From: Ferranicluibacter quercicola
GTDB taxonomy: Bacteria > Pseudomonadota > Alphaproteobacteria > Rhizobiales > Rhizobiaceae
Assembly: GCF_021168455.1 (NCBI RefSeq)
Contig: NZ_JAJOZR010000005.1
Coordinates: 282,871-346,870, forward strand
Length of the DNA: 64,000 nucleotides
Direction of reading: 5' to 3'
Positions within the stretch are counted from its first letter, which is position 1; every line of letters starts with the position of its first letter. The position numbers and the translations under genes were made by a program. A model generated the notes under the pieces. It saw nothing but the letters and a program-made list of their open reading frames with translations. It did no database searches and had not been told where the DNA came from. Of the stretch, positions 25,410 to 33,354 are shown piece by piece.

Positions 25410-26354
25410 TCAGGCGGAATGATGCGGATGCGTGATGCGGTCGTGCGGCCGCAGGAGGAAGCGGCGGGCGACATCGAGATAGCCGTTGTAGACCAGACCG
25501 CCATTCGCCGCCACCAGCGCCTCCCGGTCGCGCCGATAGATGGCCGGCAGGCGATACCAGGGCAGGCCGGGCTTGCGGTGATGCAGCACATGCAGGTTGT
25601 TGAACAGGAAGACCGGTCCGAAGATGCGGCTGTTCTCCACGATCGCGGTCCGCTCCGCCTCCGCCTCGGCAAAGCGGTGCTCGGCATAGGACCGCAGCCG
25701 CGTGATGGCGGCTCCGGGATAGACGAAGCCGAAGAAGTAGAGCCAGAACGGCATGCCGCAGATGGCGACGACCCAGGTGAGGACCAGCGCGACGCCCACC
25801 GCATGCAGCGCCCAGATGCGCCGACGACCGGCCTCGTTGCGCCAGACGAGCCGCGCCTCGCCGGCCAGAAAGCTGGCCAGCATCACCGCAGGCCCGATCG
25901 TCAGCCGCCCGAGCAGCGTCAGGTTCCACTGCGCCAGCCGCTTGCCCGCACGCCCGAGGCTCAGCCACATGGCCTGCGTGAAATAGGAGGATTCGGGATC
26001 CTCCACCGGATCGGTCAGGAATTCGTCCCTGTGGTGGTCGAGATGGCTGTCCTTGTAGATCGGATAGGGCAGCCACAGCGACAGCGGCACGGAGCCGATC
26101 GCATCGTTGATGCGCCGGCTGCGCGTCGGGTGATGGTGGATGACCTCATGCTGCAGCGAGGCGTGCCACGCGATCAGCAATCCGCCGATGACCACCACAA
26201 GCGGCAGCGGCAACACCGCCCACCACCACGTCACCGCCAGAAAGCCGCCGTGAATGCCGACAGCGAGAAGAACCGTCGGCCATTCCACCCGGAGACCCGG
26301 GTCCGCGCGCGAAACGGGCGGTGGCGTGAAGCGGTGCGTGGCAGTCTCGGTCAT
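25410..26354 (-). CDS. Membrane fatty acid desaturase family protein
   Basis: 314 residues with the three histidine boxes of the membrane di-iron desaturase/hydroxylase superfamily: HEVIHHH near residue 69, HLDHHRDEF near 106 and HVLHHRKPG near 258, between hydrophobic segments (about 28-65 and 150-225). Such enzymes desaturate or hydroxylate acyl chains or related substrates. It lies 29 bp after metY and 39 bp before the PhnD-like gene, all leftward, so it seems to belong to the metY operon. Why a desaturase accompanies sulfhydrylation and binding-protein genes is unclear. Confidence 0.85.
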   Translation of the reverse strand: MTETATHRFTPPPVSRADPGLRVEWPTVLLAVGIHGGFLAVTWWWAVLPLPLVVVIGGLLIAWHASLQHEVIHHHPTRSRRINDAIGSVPLSLWLPYPIYKDSHLDHHRDEFLTDPVEDPESSYFTQAMWLSLGRAGKRLAQWNLTLLGRLTIGPAVMLASFLAGEARLVWRNEAGRRRIWALHAVGVALVLTWVVAICGMPFWLYFFGFVYPGAAITRLRSYAEHRFAEAEAERTAIVENSRIFGPVFLFNNLHVLHHRKPGLPWYRLPAIYRRDREALVAANGGLVYNGYLDVARRFLLRPHDRITHPHHSA

Positions 26355-26383
26355 CGATGTCCCCCTGTTCTTCGCGTGTGTCG

Positions 26384-27757
26384 TCAGGCCGCGTCGATCG
26401 CCTGGCGCAGATCGGCGATGATATCGTCGGGATGCTCGATGCCGATCGACAGCCTGACATAGCCAGGGGTCACGCCGGTCGCGCGCTGGTCCTCGACGCT
26501 CAGTTGCGAATGCGTCGTGGTCGAGGGATGGATGGCCAGCGATCGCGCATCGCCGATATTCGCAAGATGATAGAAGAGCGTCAGCGCATCGATGAACCGG
26601 CGTCCGGCCTCGCGGCCGCCCTTCAGCTCGAAGCCCACCAGTGCGCCGAAGCTTCCCGGAACAAAATAGGCCTCCGCCCTTTCACGTGCCTGACCGGTCT
26701 GGAACTTCGGGAAGATCACCGTCTCCACCTTCGGGTGGGAGAGGAGGAAATCGGCCACCTTGATCGCATTGTCATTGTGCTGGCGCAGACGCAGCGGCAG
26801 CGTCTCCAGCCCCTGGATCAGGTTGAAGGCATTCTGCGGGCTGATGGCGGCCCCGAGGTCCCGCAGCAGCACGGCACGCGCCCGCAGGATATAAGGGTGG
26901 AAACCGATCGCATCCGCCTTCTCGATCCAGGTCTTGCCCTGATAGCTCTGGTCGGGCTCGTTGAGGTTCGGGTGCCGCTCGGCCAGATCCCGCCAGGGAA
27001 AGGTGCCGCCGTCGATGATCGCGCCGCCGATCGAGGTGCCGTGGCCGCCGATATATTTCGTCGTCGAGTAGACCACGATCGCCGCGCCATGCTCCAGCGG
27101 TCGGATGATGAGCGGCGCCGCCGTATTGTCCACGATCAGCGGAATGCCGAAGCGCCGCCCGACGGCCGCGACCTCGGCGATCGGGAACACCTCGAGCTTC
27201 GGATTGGGCAGCGATTCCCCGTAATAGGCCCGCGTCCGGTCGTCGGTCGCGCGTGCGAAGGCCTCAGGATCGGCCGCATCCACGAAGCGGGTCTCGATGC
27301 CGAAGCTCTTCAGCGTCGCGGCGAACAGCGCCCAGGTGCCGCCGTAGAGGCCCGCGGCACTGACGATGTTGTCGCCGTGTCGGGCGAGGTTGAGGATGGA
27401 ATAGGCGGACGCCGCTTGGCCCGAGGCGACGGCCAGTGCCGCGGCACCGCCTTCGATTTCGGCCAGCCGCTGCTCGAAGGCATCCTGCGTCGGATTGGAA
27501 ATGCGGGAATAGAGATGGCCGGCGGCCTCGAGCGCAAAGAGCTTGTCGGCCGTCTCGGTGCTGGAGATCTGGAACGACGAGGTCTGATAGATCGGCACCG
27601 CCACGGCACCGGTCGCCGGATCGAACCGGAAGCTGCCGCCATGCAGCGCCAGCGTCTCGGGATGCCGGCTCCTGAAGGTCGGCGCACCCGTCGGCACGCT
27701 CGGTTCCTGGCGTGCGCTCTGCTGTTCTGCGAGGTCTGGTGGCTGGTGGATCGTCAT
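26384..27757 (-). CDS. metY: O-acetylhomoserine aminocarboxypropyltransferase/cysteine synthase family (MetY-like)
   Basis: 457 residues of the Cys/Met-metabolism PLP family, about 430-450 being the usual MetY length. The PLP lysine is Lys234 in VVYSTTKYIGGHGTSIGG. Also visible are RFDPATGAVAVPIYQTSSFQ, YSRISNPTQ, ASGQAA and the C-terminal SLAIHPSTTTHSQLSVEDQRATGVTPGYVRLSIGIEHPDDI. MetY makes homocysteine from O-acetylhomoserine and sulfide, so it can assimilate sulfide released by the nearby oxidative desulfurisation genes. It is divergent from ssuA, and a GTCTAY element lies 70-90 bp upstream of each start in the shared control region. Confidence 0.9.
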   Translation of the reverse strand: MTIHQPPDLAEQQSARQEPSVPTGAPTFRSRHPETLALHGGSFRFDPATGAVAVPIYQTSSFQISSTETADKLFALEAAGHLYSRISNPTQDAFEQRLAEIEGGAAALAVASGQAASAYSILNLARHGDNIVSAAGLYGGTWALFAATLKSFGIETRFVDAADPEAFARATDDRTRAYYGESLPNPKLEVFPIAEVAAVGRRFGIPLIVDNTAAPLIIRPLEHGAAIVVYSTTKYIGGHGTSIGGAIIDGGTFPWRDLAERHPNLNEPDQSYQGKTWIEKADAIGFHPYILRARAVLLRDLGAAISPQNAFNLIQGLETLPLRLRQHNDNAIKVADFLLSHPKVETVIFPKFQTGQARERAEAYFVPGSFGALVGFELKGGREAGRRFIDALTLFYHLANIGDARSLAIHPSTTTHSQLSVEDQRATGVTPGYVRLSIGIEHPDDIIADLRQAIDAA

Positions 27758-27826
27758 GACGCTGTCTCCCGTGGAAGTCGGATGATCGGGTTGCCGATGC
27801 AGACAGCGTAGGGCCAGGCCTAAAAA

Positions 27827-27843
27827 TACACAGTTTTAATAGA
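27827..27843. promoter_or_regulatory. Putative sulfur-regulon operator, site 4 (metY side)
   Basis: Read leftward: AATAGTCTAT, then after a 7-base spacer GTGTA. The left half matches the other sites; the right half is weak (GTGTA for GTAGA). It lies 70-86 bp upstream of the metY start codon in an A/T-rich patch. Confidence 0.4.
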
Positions 27844-28056
27844 CTATTTTTACGCGCATATGTGAAATCGCTTTCTCACGCGCGGCGTTCCCGCGAAACG
27901 CTATCGGCGAGACGGTGACCCACGGCGCGTCTGCGACCGCCGATCGGCCGACCATGGTGGATGCTTTGCGTAAGCGCTCGCATCGGCACAAACACATGCT
28001 CGCGAGGCCGTAAAAAAGAGCATGCGATATCTGTCATCGGCAGGCTCCACGCTTAG

Positions 28057-28073
28057 TCTACGGAGAAACTCAG
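28057..28073. promoter_or_regulatory. Putative sulfur-regulon operator, site 5 (SsuA side)
   Basis: TTAGTCTAC-N6-ACTCAG, 52-68 bp upstream of the SsuA-like start codon. The left half is identical to site 1 over TTAGTCTAC; the right half matches site 2. Confidence 0.45.
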
Positions 28074-28124
28074 TTTCCCGGGGTCGCCCTCCGGGATTTT
28101 CGGACCCGCGACGGAGCACATTTC

Positions 28125-29078
28125 ATGCTGATCACCAGACGTTCCCTCACCGCCGCTTTGGCCGGCACGGCACTTCTTCCCCTCCTCGGCACCTTGCCCG
28201 CCCGGGCAGCCGACAAGGTGATCCGCGTCGGCTACCAGAAATACGGCACGCTGGTGCTGCTGAAGGGCAAGGGCATTCTGGAGAAGAAGCTGGAGACGAT
28301 CGGCTACACGGTGGAATGGTCCGAATTCCCGGCAGGACCGCAGCTGCTGGAAGCGCTGAACGTCGGCGCCGTCGATTTCGGCTCGACCGGCGAGACGCCG
28401 CCGATCTTCGCGCAGGCCGCCGGCGCGCCGCTCGTCTACGTCGCCCACGAGCCGCCGGCGCCCCGCGGCGAGGCGATCCTCGTGCCCGCCGACAGCCCCA
28501 TCAAGACCGTCGCCGATCTCAAGGGCAAGAACGTCGCGCTGAACAAGGGCTCGAACGTCCACTTCCTGCTGGTCAAGGCACTGGAGGAAGCAGGCCTTGC
28601 CTATACCGATATCAAGACCTCGTTCCTGCCGCCGGCCGACGCCCGCGCCGCCTTCGAACAGGGCGCCGTCGATGCCTGGGTGATCTGGGATCCCTTCCAG
28701 GCCGCCGCCGAAGCCGCCATCGGCGCCCGCACGCTGCGCAACGGCGAGAACCTTGTGCCCAACCACCAGTTCTACCTGAGCACCAAGACCTTCGTGGACG
28801 CGCATGCCGAAGCGCTCGACGTCACGATCGCCGCCATCGGCGAGATCGACCAGTGGGCAAAGGCGAACGCCGCGGCCGCCGCGCAGGAGCTCGCCCCCAT
28901 CGTCGGCATTCCCGGCGATATCCTCGCCGTCGCGCTCGAACGCCAGTCCTTCGGCGTCACGCCTCTCAGCGAAGCCGTCGTCGCGCAGCAGCAGGCGATC
29001 GCCGATACGTTCCACACGCTCGGCCTCATCCCCGCGCCGATCGTCATTGCCGACAACGTTCGCAAGGGTGGTGCCTGA
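28125..29078 (+). CDS. ssuA: Aliphatic sulfonate/taurine-type ABC substrate-binding protein (SsuA-like)
   Basis: 317 residues with a signal peptide (MLITRRSLTAALAGTALLPLLGTLPARAA; the RRSL could also serve Tat). The mature protein has the NMT1/SsuA type II binding fold: IRVGYQKYGTLVLLKGKGILEKKLE, VEWSEFPAGPQLLEALNVGAVDFGSTGETPPIFAQAAGAPLVYVA, LKGKNVALNKGSNVHFLLVKALEEAGL and AVDAWVIWDPFQAAAE. SsuA-type proteins deliver alkanesulfonates to SsuCB. Its stop overlaps the permease start by one base (TGATG). Divergent from metY. Confidence 0.9.
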   Translation: MLITRRSLTAALAGTALLPLLGTLPARAADKVIRVGYQKYGTLVLLKGKGILEKKLETIGYTVEWSEFPAGPQLLEALNVGAVDFGSTGETPPIFAQAAGAPLVYVAHEPPAPRGEAILVPADSPIKTVADLKGKNVALNKGSNVHFLLVKALEEAGLAYTDIKTSFLPPADARAAFEQGAVDAWVIWDPFQAAAEAAIGARTLRNGENLVPNHQFYLSTKTFVDAHAEALDVTIAAIGEIDQWAKANAAAAAQELAPIVGIPGDILAVALERQSFGVTPLSEAVVAQQQAIADTFHTLGLIPAPIVIADNVRKGGA

Positions 29079-29947
29079 TGGCGGAGGCCTCGCTCGCCGG
29101 CGCCCGAACCGAAGCCTCCGGCGCATCGCGGCGACAGCCGGTCTCCGACCGGGCTCCCGGCCAGGGTGCCGCCTTCCGGCAGCGCCTGGCACCCTGGGCG
29201 CTGCCGATTGCGATCCTGATCCTCTGGGAGATCGCCTCGCGCAGCGGTCTCGTGACGGCCCGGCTCATTCCCGCGCCGACGTCGGTCGCCGCCGCCTTCT
29301 GGCGGCTGCTGCTCGACGGCTCGCTCCTCTACCACACGCTCGCCTCCACCCAGCGCGCGGTGATCGGCCTTGTCATCGGCGGCGGCATCGGCTTCGTGCT
29401 CGGCGTGGTCAACGGCCTGTGGCGGCCGGCCGAAACCTTTCTCGACAGCACGATCCAGATGGTGCGCAACGTGCCGCATCTGGCGCTGATCCCGCTCGTT
29501 ATCCTGTGGTTCGGCATCGGCGAGACGGCCAAGATCTTCCTCGTCTCCGTCGGGGTCTTCTTCCCGATCTACATGAACACCTTCTACGGGGTGCGCACCA
29601 TCGACCCGCAGGTCGTGGAGATGGCCGAGGTTTACGGGCTCAACCGCCGCGCCATGATCCTGCGGATCATCCTGCCCGGCGCCCTGCCCTCGATCCTCGT
29701 CGGGCTGCGCTACGCACTCGGCTTCATGTGGCTGACGCTGATCGTCGCGGAAACCATCTCGGCCACCAACGGCATCGGCTACATGACCATGAACGCCCGC
29801 GAGTTCCTGCAGACCGACGTCGTGCTGCTCGGCATCATCGTCTACGCTTTGCTCGGCAAGGTCGCCGATCTCGCCACGCGCGCCATCGAACGGCGCGTCC
29901 TCTCCTGGCATCCGGCCTATCAAGGCCAGAAAAAGGGAACGCCATGA
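29078..29947 (+). CDS. ssuC: Sulfonate-type ABC transporter permease (SsuC-like)
   Basis: 289 residues. A polar N-terminus of about 40 residues is followed by six hydrophobic segments of the BPD_transp_1 type and the EAA loop VVEMAEVYGLNRRAMILRIILPGALPSILVGLRYALGFMWLTLIVAE, characteristic of SsuC/TauC. The start ATG overlaps the ssuA stop. It overlaps ssuB by 4 bp. It forms the membrane pore, presumably as a homodimer. Confidence 0.9.
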   Translation: MAEASLAGARTEASGASRRQPVSDRAPGQGAAFRQRLAPWALPIAILILWEIASRSGLVTARLIPAPTSVAAAFWRLLLDGSLLYHTLASTQRAVIGLVIGGGIGFVLGVVNGLWRPAETFLDSTIQMVRNVPHLALIPLVILWFGIGETAKIFLVSVGVFFPIYMNTFYGVRTIDPQVVEMAEVYGLNRRAMILRIILPGALPSILVGLRYALGFMWLTLIVAETISATNGIGYMTMNAREFLQTDVVLLGIIVYALLGKVADLATRAIERRVLSWHPAYQGQKKGTP

Positions 29948-30720
29948 TCCTCGCACTGACATCGTCCGACACCGTGAAGCCGCCAGCGGCGAGAGAACCG
30001 AAGCCCCCGGTGAACGGCCTGCCCTTGTCGCTGTCGAACGTGGAAAAACGCTTCGGCGCGCTCAGCGTCCTCCAGCACTTCTCGCTCGACGTGCCCGCCG
30101 GCCGGTTCCTCGCCGTCGTCGGGCGCTCGGGCGGCGGCAAGTCCACGCTGATGCGCCTGATCGCCGGGCTGGACAAGCCGAGTTCCGGCACCGTCTCCAT
30201 CGGCGGCGCGGCCGTGGACGGTCTGAATCCCGACGTGCGCCTGCTCTTCCAGGAGGCCCGGCTGGTGCCGTGGCAGCGCGTGGGAGAAAATGTCGGCATT
30301 GCCCGCGGCCCCCAATGGCAGGAAACGGCCCGCGCGACGCTCCGGGATGTCGGTCTCGAGGACCGGGAAAACGACTGGCCGAGCGTGCTCTCCGGCGGGC
30401 AAAAGCAGCGCGTCGCGCTCGCCCGCGCCCTTGTCAGCCAGCCGCGCATTCTCCTGCTTGACGAGCCCTTCGGCGCGCTCGACGCGCTGACCCGCATCGA
30501 GATGCACCGCCTTCTCGAAACCCTGTGGACCGCCCGCGGCTTCACCACCGTGCTGATCACCCACGACGTCGCGGAAGCCGTGGCACTGGCCGATCGCGTC
30601 GTCGTGCTGCGCGAAGGCGCCGTCGCGCTGGACATCGACATCGACCTCGAACGTCCCCGCCGCGAACTGGCCGATCCTCGCGCCGTGGATCTGCAACGGC
30701 GGATTCTGGAGGCGGTCTGA
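29944..30720 (+). CDS. ssuB: Sulfonate-type ABC transporter ATPase (SsuB-like)
   Basis: 258 residues. After a proline-rich 25-residue N-terminus come Walker A VVGRSGGGKST, Q-loop LLFQEARLVPWQ, signature LSGGQKQR, Walker B ILLLDEPFGALD and H-loop ITHDVAEAV. The LVPWQ after the Q-loop is typical of the nitrate/sulfonate/taurine importer ATPases. The operon order ssuA-ssuC-ssuB lacks the usual ssuD monooxygenase and ssuE reductase; the LLM and NtaA-type oxygenases elsewhere in this region could serve instead. Confidence 0.9.
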   Translation: MILALTSSDTVKPPAAREPKPPVNGLPLSLSNVEKRFGALSVLQHFSLDVPAGRFLAVVGRSGGGKSTLMRLIAGLDKPSSGTVSIGGAAVDGLNPDVRLLFQEARLVPWQRVGENVGIARGPQWQETARATLRDVGLEDRENDWPSVLSGGQKQRVALARALVSQPRILLLDEPFGALDALTRIEMHRLLETLWTARGFTTVLITHDVAEAVALADRVVVLREGAVALDIDIDLERPRRELADPRAVDLQRRILEAV

Positions 30721-30925
30721 CCTCTTTCCGGTGAGCCGCCATCCGCTGAACGAGCGTGTTGCCGTCGTGACAGGCGGCAAAGCGGACACGGTGGCTGCAC
30801 AATGATCGAACCGCCCCGGACAGACGTCAGGCAATCGCTCCGGAAAGCGTCCTCTCCCGAAACCTTATCCCGCCCCTGCGCGTTAACCCGTCATAAAAAT
30901 CATAAGATCGCGCAGGGAGTGAGAC

Positions 30926-31033
30926 ATGACCGACCAGCAGAAAATGTCCTTTGACGCCAGCCTTCTGAAGATCGTCATTGCCGCCAGTGCGGCGCTCATC
31001 ACCGTGGCGGCCCCAGTGCTCTTCCTGGTCTGA
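30926..31033 (+). CDS. Small membrane peptide, 35 aa
   Basis: Short ORF MTDQQKMSFDASLLKIVIAA..., with a CAGGGAGTGA ribosome-binding site 5-10 bases before the ATG and a single hydrophobic helix (residues 14-35) reaching the C-terminus. This layout, a short polar N-terminus then one membrane helix, is typical of genuine small membrane proteins. Function unknown. Its stop lies inside the first copy of a 16-bp tandem duplication. Too short to judge codon use well. Confidence 0.5.
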   Translation: MTDQQKMSFDASLLKIVIAASAALITVAAPVLFLV

Positions 31034-31058
31034 TCAGCGCTAGGTCTGATCAGCGCTA
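31027..31058. repeat. Perfect 16-bp tandem duplication
   Basis: GGTCTGATCAGCGCTA occurs twice back to back. The first copy holds the stop codon of the 35-codon ORF. Each copy contains TGATCA and AGCGCT palindromes. It looks like a replication-slippage duplication; a GC-rich hairpin (GCGCCGC/GCGGCGC) follows directly. Confidence 0.85.
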
Positions 31059-31136
31059 GACGCGCCGCTTGGCGGCGGCGCACATATTTTGCGGATGATG
31101 AAAGAGATAGCGGCTTCGGGAAAGCCATTTTTCGGC

Positions 31137-31213
31137 TGGTCGGAGTGGCAGGATTTGAACCTGCGACCCCCACGTCCCGAACGTGGTGCGCTACCAGGCT
31201 GCGCTACACTCCG
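31137..31213 (-). tRNA. tRNA-Pro (anticodon CGG)
   Basis: 77 nt including an encoded CCA end. The acceptor stem CGGAGTG pairs with CACTCCG, the D-arm has AGCGCAGCCTGGTAGCGC, the anticodon arm is CCACG-TTCGGGA-CGTGG with anticodon CGG, and the T-arm is GCAGG-TTCAAAT-CCTGC. It reads CCG proline codons, frequent in this GC-rich genome. Confidence 0.97.
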
Positions 31214-31504
31214 TGACCAGCGGCGTCTCTATAGAACAGCGGTTTTCATTCCACAAGCGGCAAATCATCCGTACGGTCGAGTTTTTGACAGGATGATGTC
31301 GGAAGGCCGGATGTGGTGACCGGGCGGTAGAGATTTTCGGCAACGCTTGGAAATTATTGCGCATCGGCAGGTCCCCGACGATTTTCTTTGCGCACGATTG
31401 GGGATAGAGGCGTGAGCCGAACGGGCGGTGCGCCTCATGCCGGCACGGGGCTGGTGGCAGGCGGCAGGGCGTCCGGTTTCAGGATCTTTCGAAGGGGACG
31501 ATAC

Positions 31505-31918
31505 ATGACCTTGCGGGTTTTCGCCGCTGCCGGCCTTGCGCTGACGCTTGCCGGATGCACGACCATTGCGCCAACGCAGCAGAACGCGGTCGAAGCCCGC
31601 TGGGCCGGACAGCCGGCCGGCGTCTTTTTCGCCCAGTTCGGCCCGCCGATCGCCGACGTGCAGAGCGGCGGCGATACGCTCTATTCGTGGAAGGGCGGCT
31701 ATCGCAACCGCAAGGTTCCCGCGACCTATGCCAAGAAGGCGGACGGCTCGCGCGGCAAGCAGACGGCACCCGCCCGCACCGAATATCTCAGCTGCTCGGT
31801 GCAGCTCACGGTCTCCTCGGACTACATCATCCGGTCAGTCCGCCTCGTCGGCGACCGCCGCCAGCCGGGCGGCCCGAGCTGGTGCGAGGAAGTGCTGGCC
31901 GGCGCCAAGGCGTCCTGA
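31505..31918 (+). CDS. Small outer-membrane-type lipoprotein of unknown function
   Basis: 137 residues. The start MTLRVFAAAGLALTLAGCTTIAPTQQN has a lipobox LAGC with the lipidated cysteine at residue 18 and Thr at +2, so sorting to the outer membrane is expected. The body contains RWAGQPAGVFFAQFGPPIADVQSGGDTLYSWKGGY, a pattern seen in small rhizobial lipoproteins related to SmpA/BamE-like folds, and a pair of cysteines (LSCSVQ, SWCEEV). AAGGGGACG precedes the ATG. An upstream in-frame ATG at 31388 would bury the signal. It is single, followed by a strong terminator. Confidence 0.78.
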   Translation: MTLRVFAAAGLALTLAGCTTIAPTQQNAVEARWAGQPAGVFFAQFGPPIADVQSGGDTLYSWKGGYRNRKVPATYAKKADGSRGKQTAPARTEYLSCSVQLTVSSDYIIRSVRLVGDRRQPGGPSWCEEVLAGAKAS

Positions 31919-31947
31919 GCCCAACCGCCAGACGATGCGAAGACAGA

Positions 31948-31979
31948 AACACCGGGGCGATCGACGCTCCGGTGTTTTT
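31948..31979 (+). terminator. Rho-independent terminator of the lipoprotein gene
   Basis: 12-bp stem AACACCGGGGCG/CGCTCCGGTGTT with one G.T pair, loop ATCGA, then TTT. It lies about 30 bp after the stop codon, between two convergent genes. Confidence 0.8.
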
Positions 31980-32005
31980 CGTTGCGGGTCGGTGCAAGGT
32001 GCGGA

Positions 32006-33217
32006 TCAGGCCTTCGGCCGGCCCTTGCGCCCGTCCAGCACCACCAGCAGGATGACGCCCGCAAGGCCGATGAAGCCGCCGAGGATGGACGTGAAGCCGT
32101 AATCGCCGAGCCGCGTGCCGGCGGCGAAGACGACGGCGCTGATGCCGGCGCTGAGGAACATATTGACGGCGATCAGCGAGCTGCCGAGGCCGGGACGATC
32201 GGCGATGAGATCCTGCAGATAGGTAATCGGCAGGCTGATGATGGCGGCCGCCGCGATGCCGCTGATGATCGTCTGGGCGTAGATATGCCAGGTCTGCGTC
32301 GCCATGCCCTGCAGCGCCATGTAGACGGCATAGAGCGTGGCGCCGATGACCAGCGAGCGCAGCGACGTGATCCGCCGCTCGGCCGCGCTCCAGAACAGGA
32401 TGAAGACGATTTCCAGAAGCGCCACGATGCCGACGACGATGCCGATATCGCGCACCGTACCGCCGGCCTTGCCGGTGATGATGAGAGAGCGCACCGCATC
32501 GTTGACGAACAGCATGGAGCAGATGAGCGCTATGGCGAGGAGTCGCAGCGCGACGCGCGGAGAGACGACCTCTCGCAGCGATGCCAGCACCCGGTAGCGC
32601 GCGACATCGTCGCGGTCCCCGAGCGGCAGCGGCCGCGGCAGATAGAAGGCCGCAAGGATGAAGCAGACGCCGGCGGCCAGCGCCGCGATGAGATAGGCCG
32701 GCAGCATGGATTGCGAGCCCGCCAGCGCGATGCCGACGATGCCCGGCACCAGCACCCAGGACAGCGAGATCGTGGCGCGCATCGTCGCGTTGACCGCCAC
32801 GAGCTGCGACTGCGACAGCTCGGCCGACGCCGCGCGCACATTGGCGAAGATCAGCGAATTCAGCGCGCCGAAGACGGGCAGCAGGACGAGCTTGGCGATG
32901 ACGAAGGCCGTGATGGTCGCGGAGAGATAGACGAGCGCGAAGCCGGAAATGCCGAACAGCGCGACATAGAGGATGGAGGTGCGATAATCGCCGAGCCGAT
33001 CGGCGAAGATGCCCATGAGCACGCTTGCCGTCACGCTGACGGCGGCGGCCGCAAACATCAGGCTGGCATAGCCGCCGTCGGTCAAGCCGAGTTCGCGAAT
33101 GCCGATGATTGACTGGTAGGGCTGGGTCGCCGCTCCGGAAAACCCGAAGAAGAAGATGGCAAGCGCGCTGACGCGCAGCGACGGATCCCGCAGGGCGGTC
33201 GCGATCGAGAGACTCAT
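32006..33217 (-). CDS. MFS transporter, sugar-efflux (SetA)-like
   Basis: 403 residues with 12 predicted membrane segments. The N-terminal SLRVSALAIFFFGFSGAATQPYQSIIGIRELGLTDGGYASLMFAAAAVSVTASVLMGIFADRLGDYR holds the MFS loop 2-3 motif (GxxxDRxG). Overall it resembles SetA/SetB-type sugar or sugar-phosphate efflux carriers, given the similar TM layout and the YxxxSLPITYLQDL-like segment. It is last in the leftward run behind the M81 hydrolase, after a 137-bp gap with a hairpin, so it may be transcribed separately. The start is taken at 33217; an ATG at 33262 is possible. Confidence 0.72.
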   Translation of the reverse strand: MSLSIATALRDPSLRVSALAIFFFGFSGAATQPYQSIIGIRELGLTDGGYASLMFAAAAVSVTASVLMGIFADRLGDYRTSILYVALFGISGFALVYLSATITAFVIAKLVLLPVFGALNSLIFANVRAASAELSQSQLVAVNATMRATISLSWVLVPGIVGIALAGSQSMLPAYLIAALAAGVCFILAAFYLPRPLPLGDRDDVARYRVLASLREVVSPRVALRLLAIALICSMLFVNDAVRSLIITGKAGGTVRDIGIVVGIVALLEIVFILFWSAAERRITSLRSLVIGATLYAVYMALQGMATQTWHIYAQTIISGIAAAAIISLPITYLQDLIADRPGLGSSLIAVNMFLSAGISAVVFAAGTRLGDYGFTSILGGFIGLAGVILLVVLDGRKGRPKA

Positions 33218-33302
33218 GGGATCACCAGGGCGCGAATCGGCCCAGCTGGAGAGACGGCACATCGCCGGAACTGCGAGGATGCGGGATGTTCTATACCAGA
33301 AA

Positions 33303-33325
33303 CAACGGCGCGGAGAGCGCCGTTG
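33303..33325. terminator. Hairpin between the M81 hydrolase and MFS genes
   Basis: 9-bp perfect stem CAACGGCGC/GCGCCGTTG with a 5-base GGAGA loop. Only a short T-tract follows in the leftward direction (TTTCTGG), so termination may be partial. Confidence 0.45.
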
Positions 33326-33354
33326 CAGACGATTTTCAGGTATGCAGACGGCGC

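Larger units (their letters stand above)
27758..28124. other. Divergent control region between metY and the SsuA-like gene
   Basis: 367 bp without a gene. It has two AT-rich islands, 27820-27855 and 28010-28070, each holding a copy of the GTCTAY element (27827-27843 and 28057-28073), so each divergent operon seems to have its own site. I looked for a SAM-II riboswitch, which precedes metA/metZ-type genes in many Rhizobiales, and do not see its conserved core. Confidence 0.5.

Noticed and set aside
27758..28124. SAM-II riboswitch upstream of metY
   Set aside because: Expected in many Rhizobiales before Met genes, but the conserved pseudoknot core is not recognisable in this gap.
31027..31213. 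Attachment site of an integrative element at tRNA-Pro
   Set aside because: The 16-bp tandem repeat is not a copy of the tRNA 3' end, and no integrase or mobility gene is nearby.
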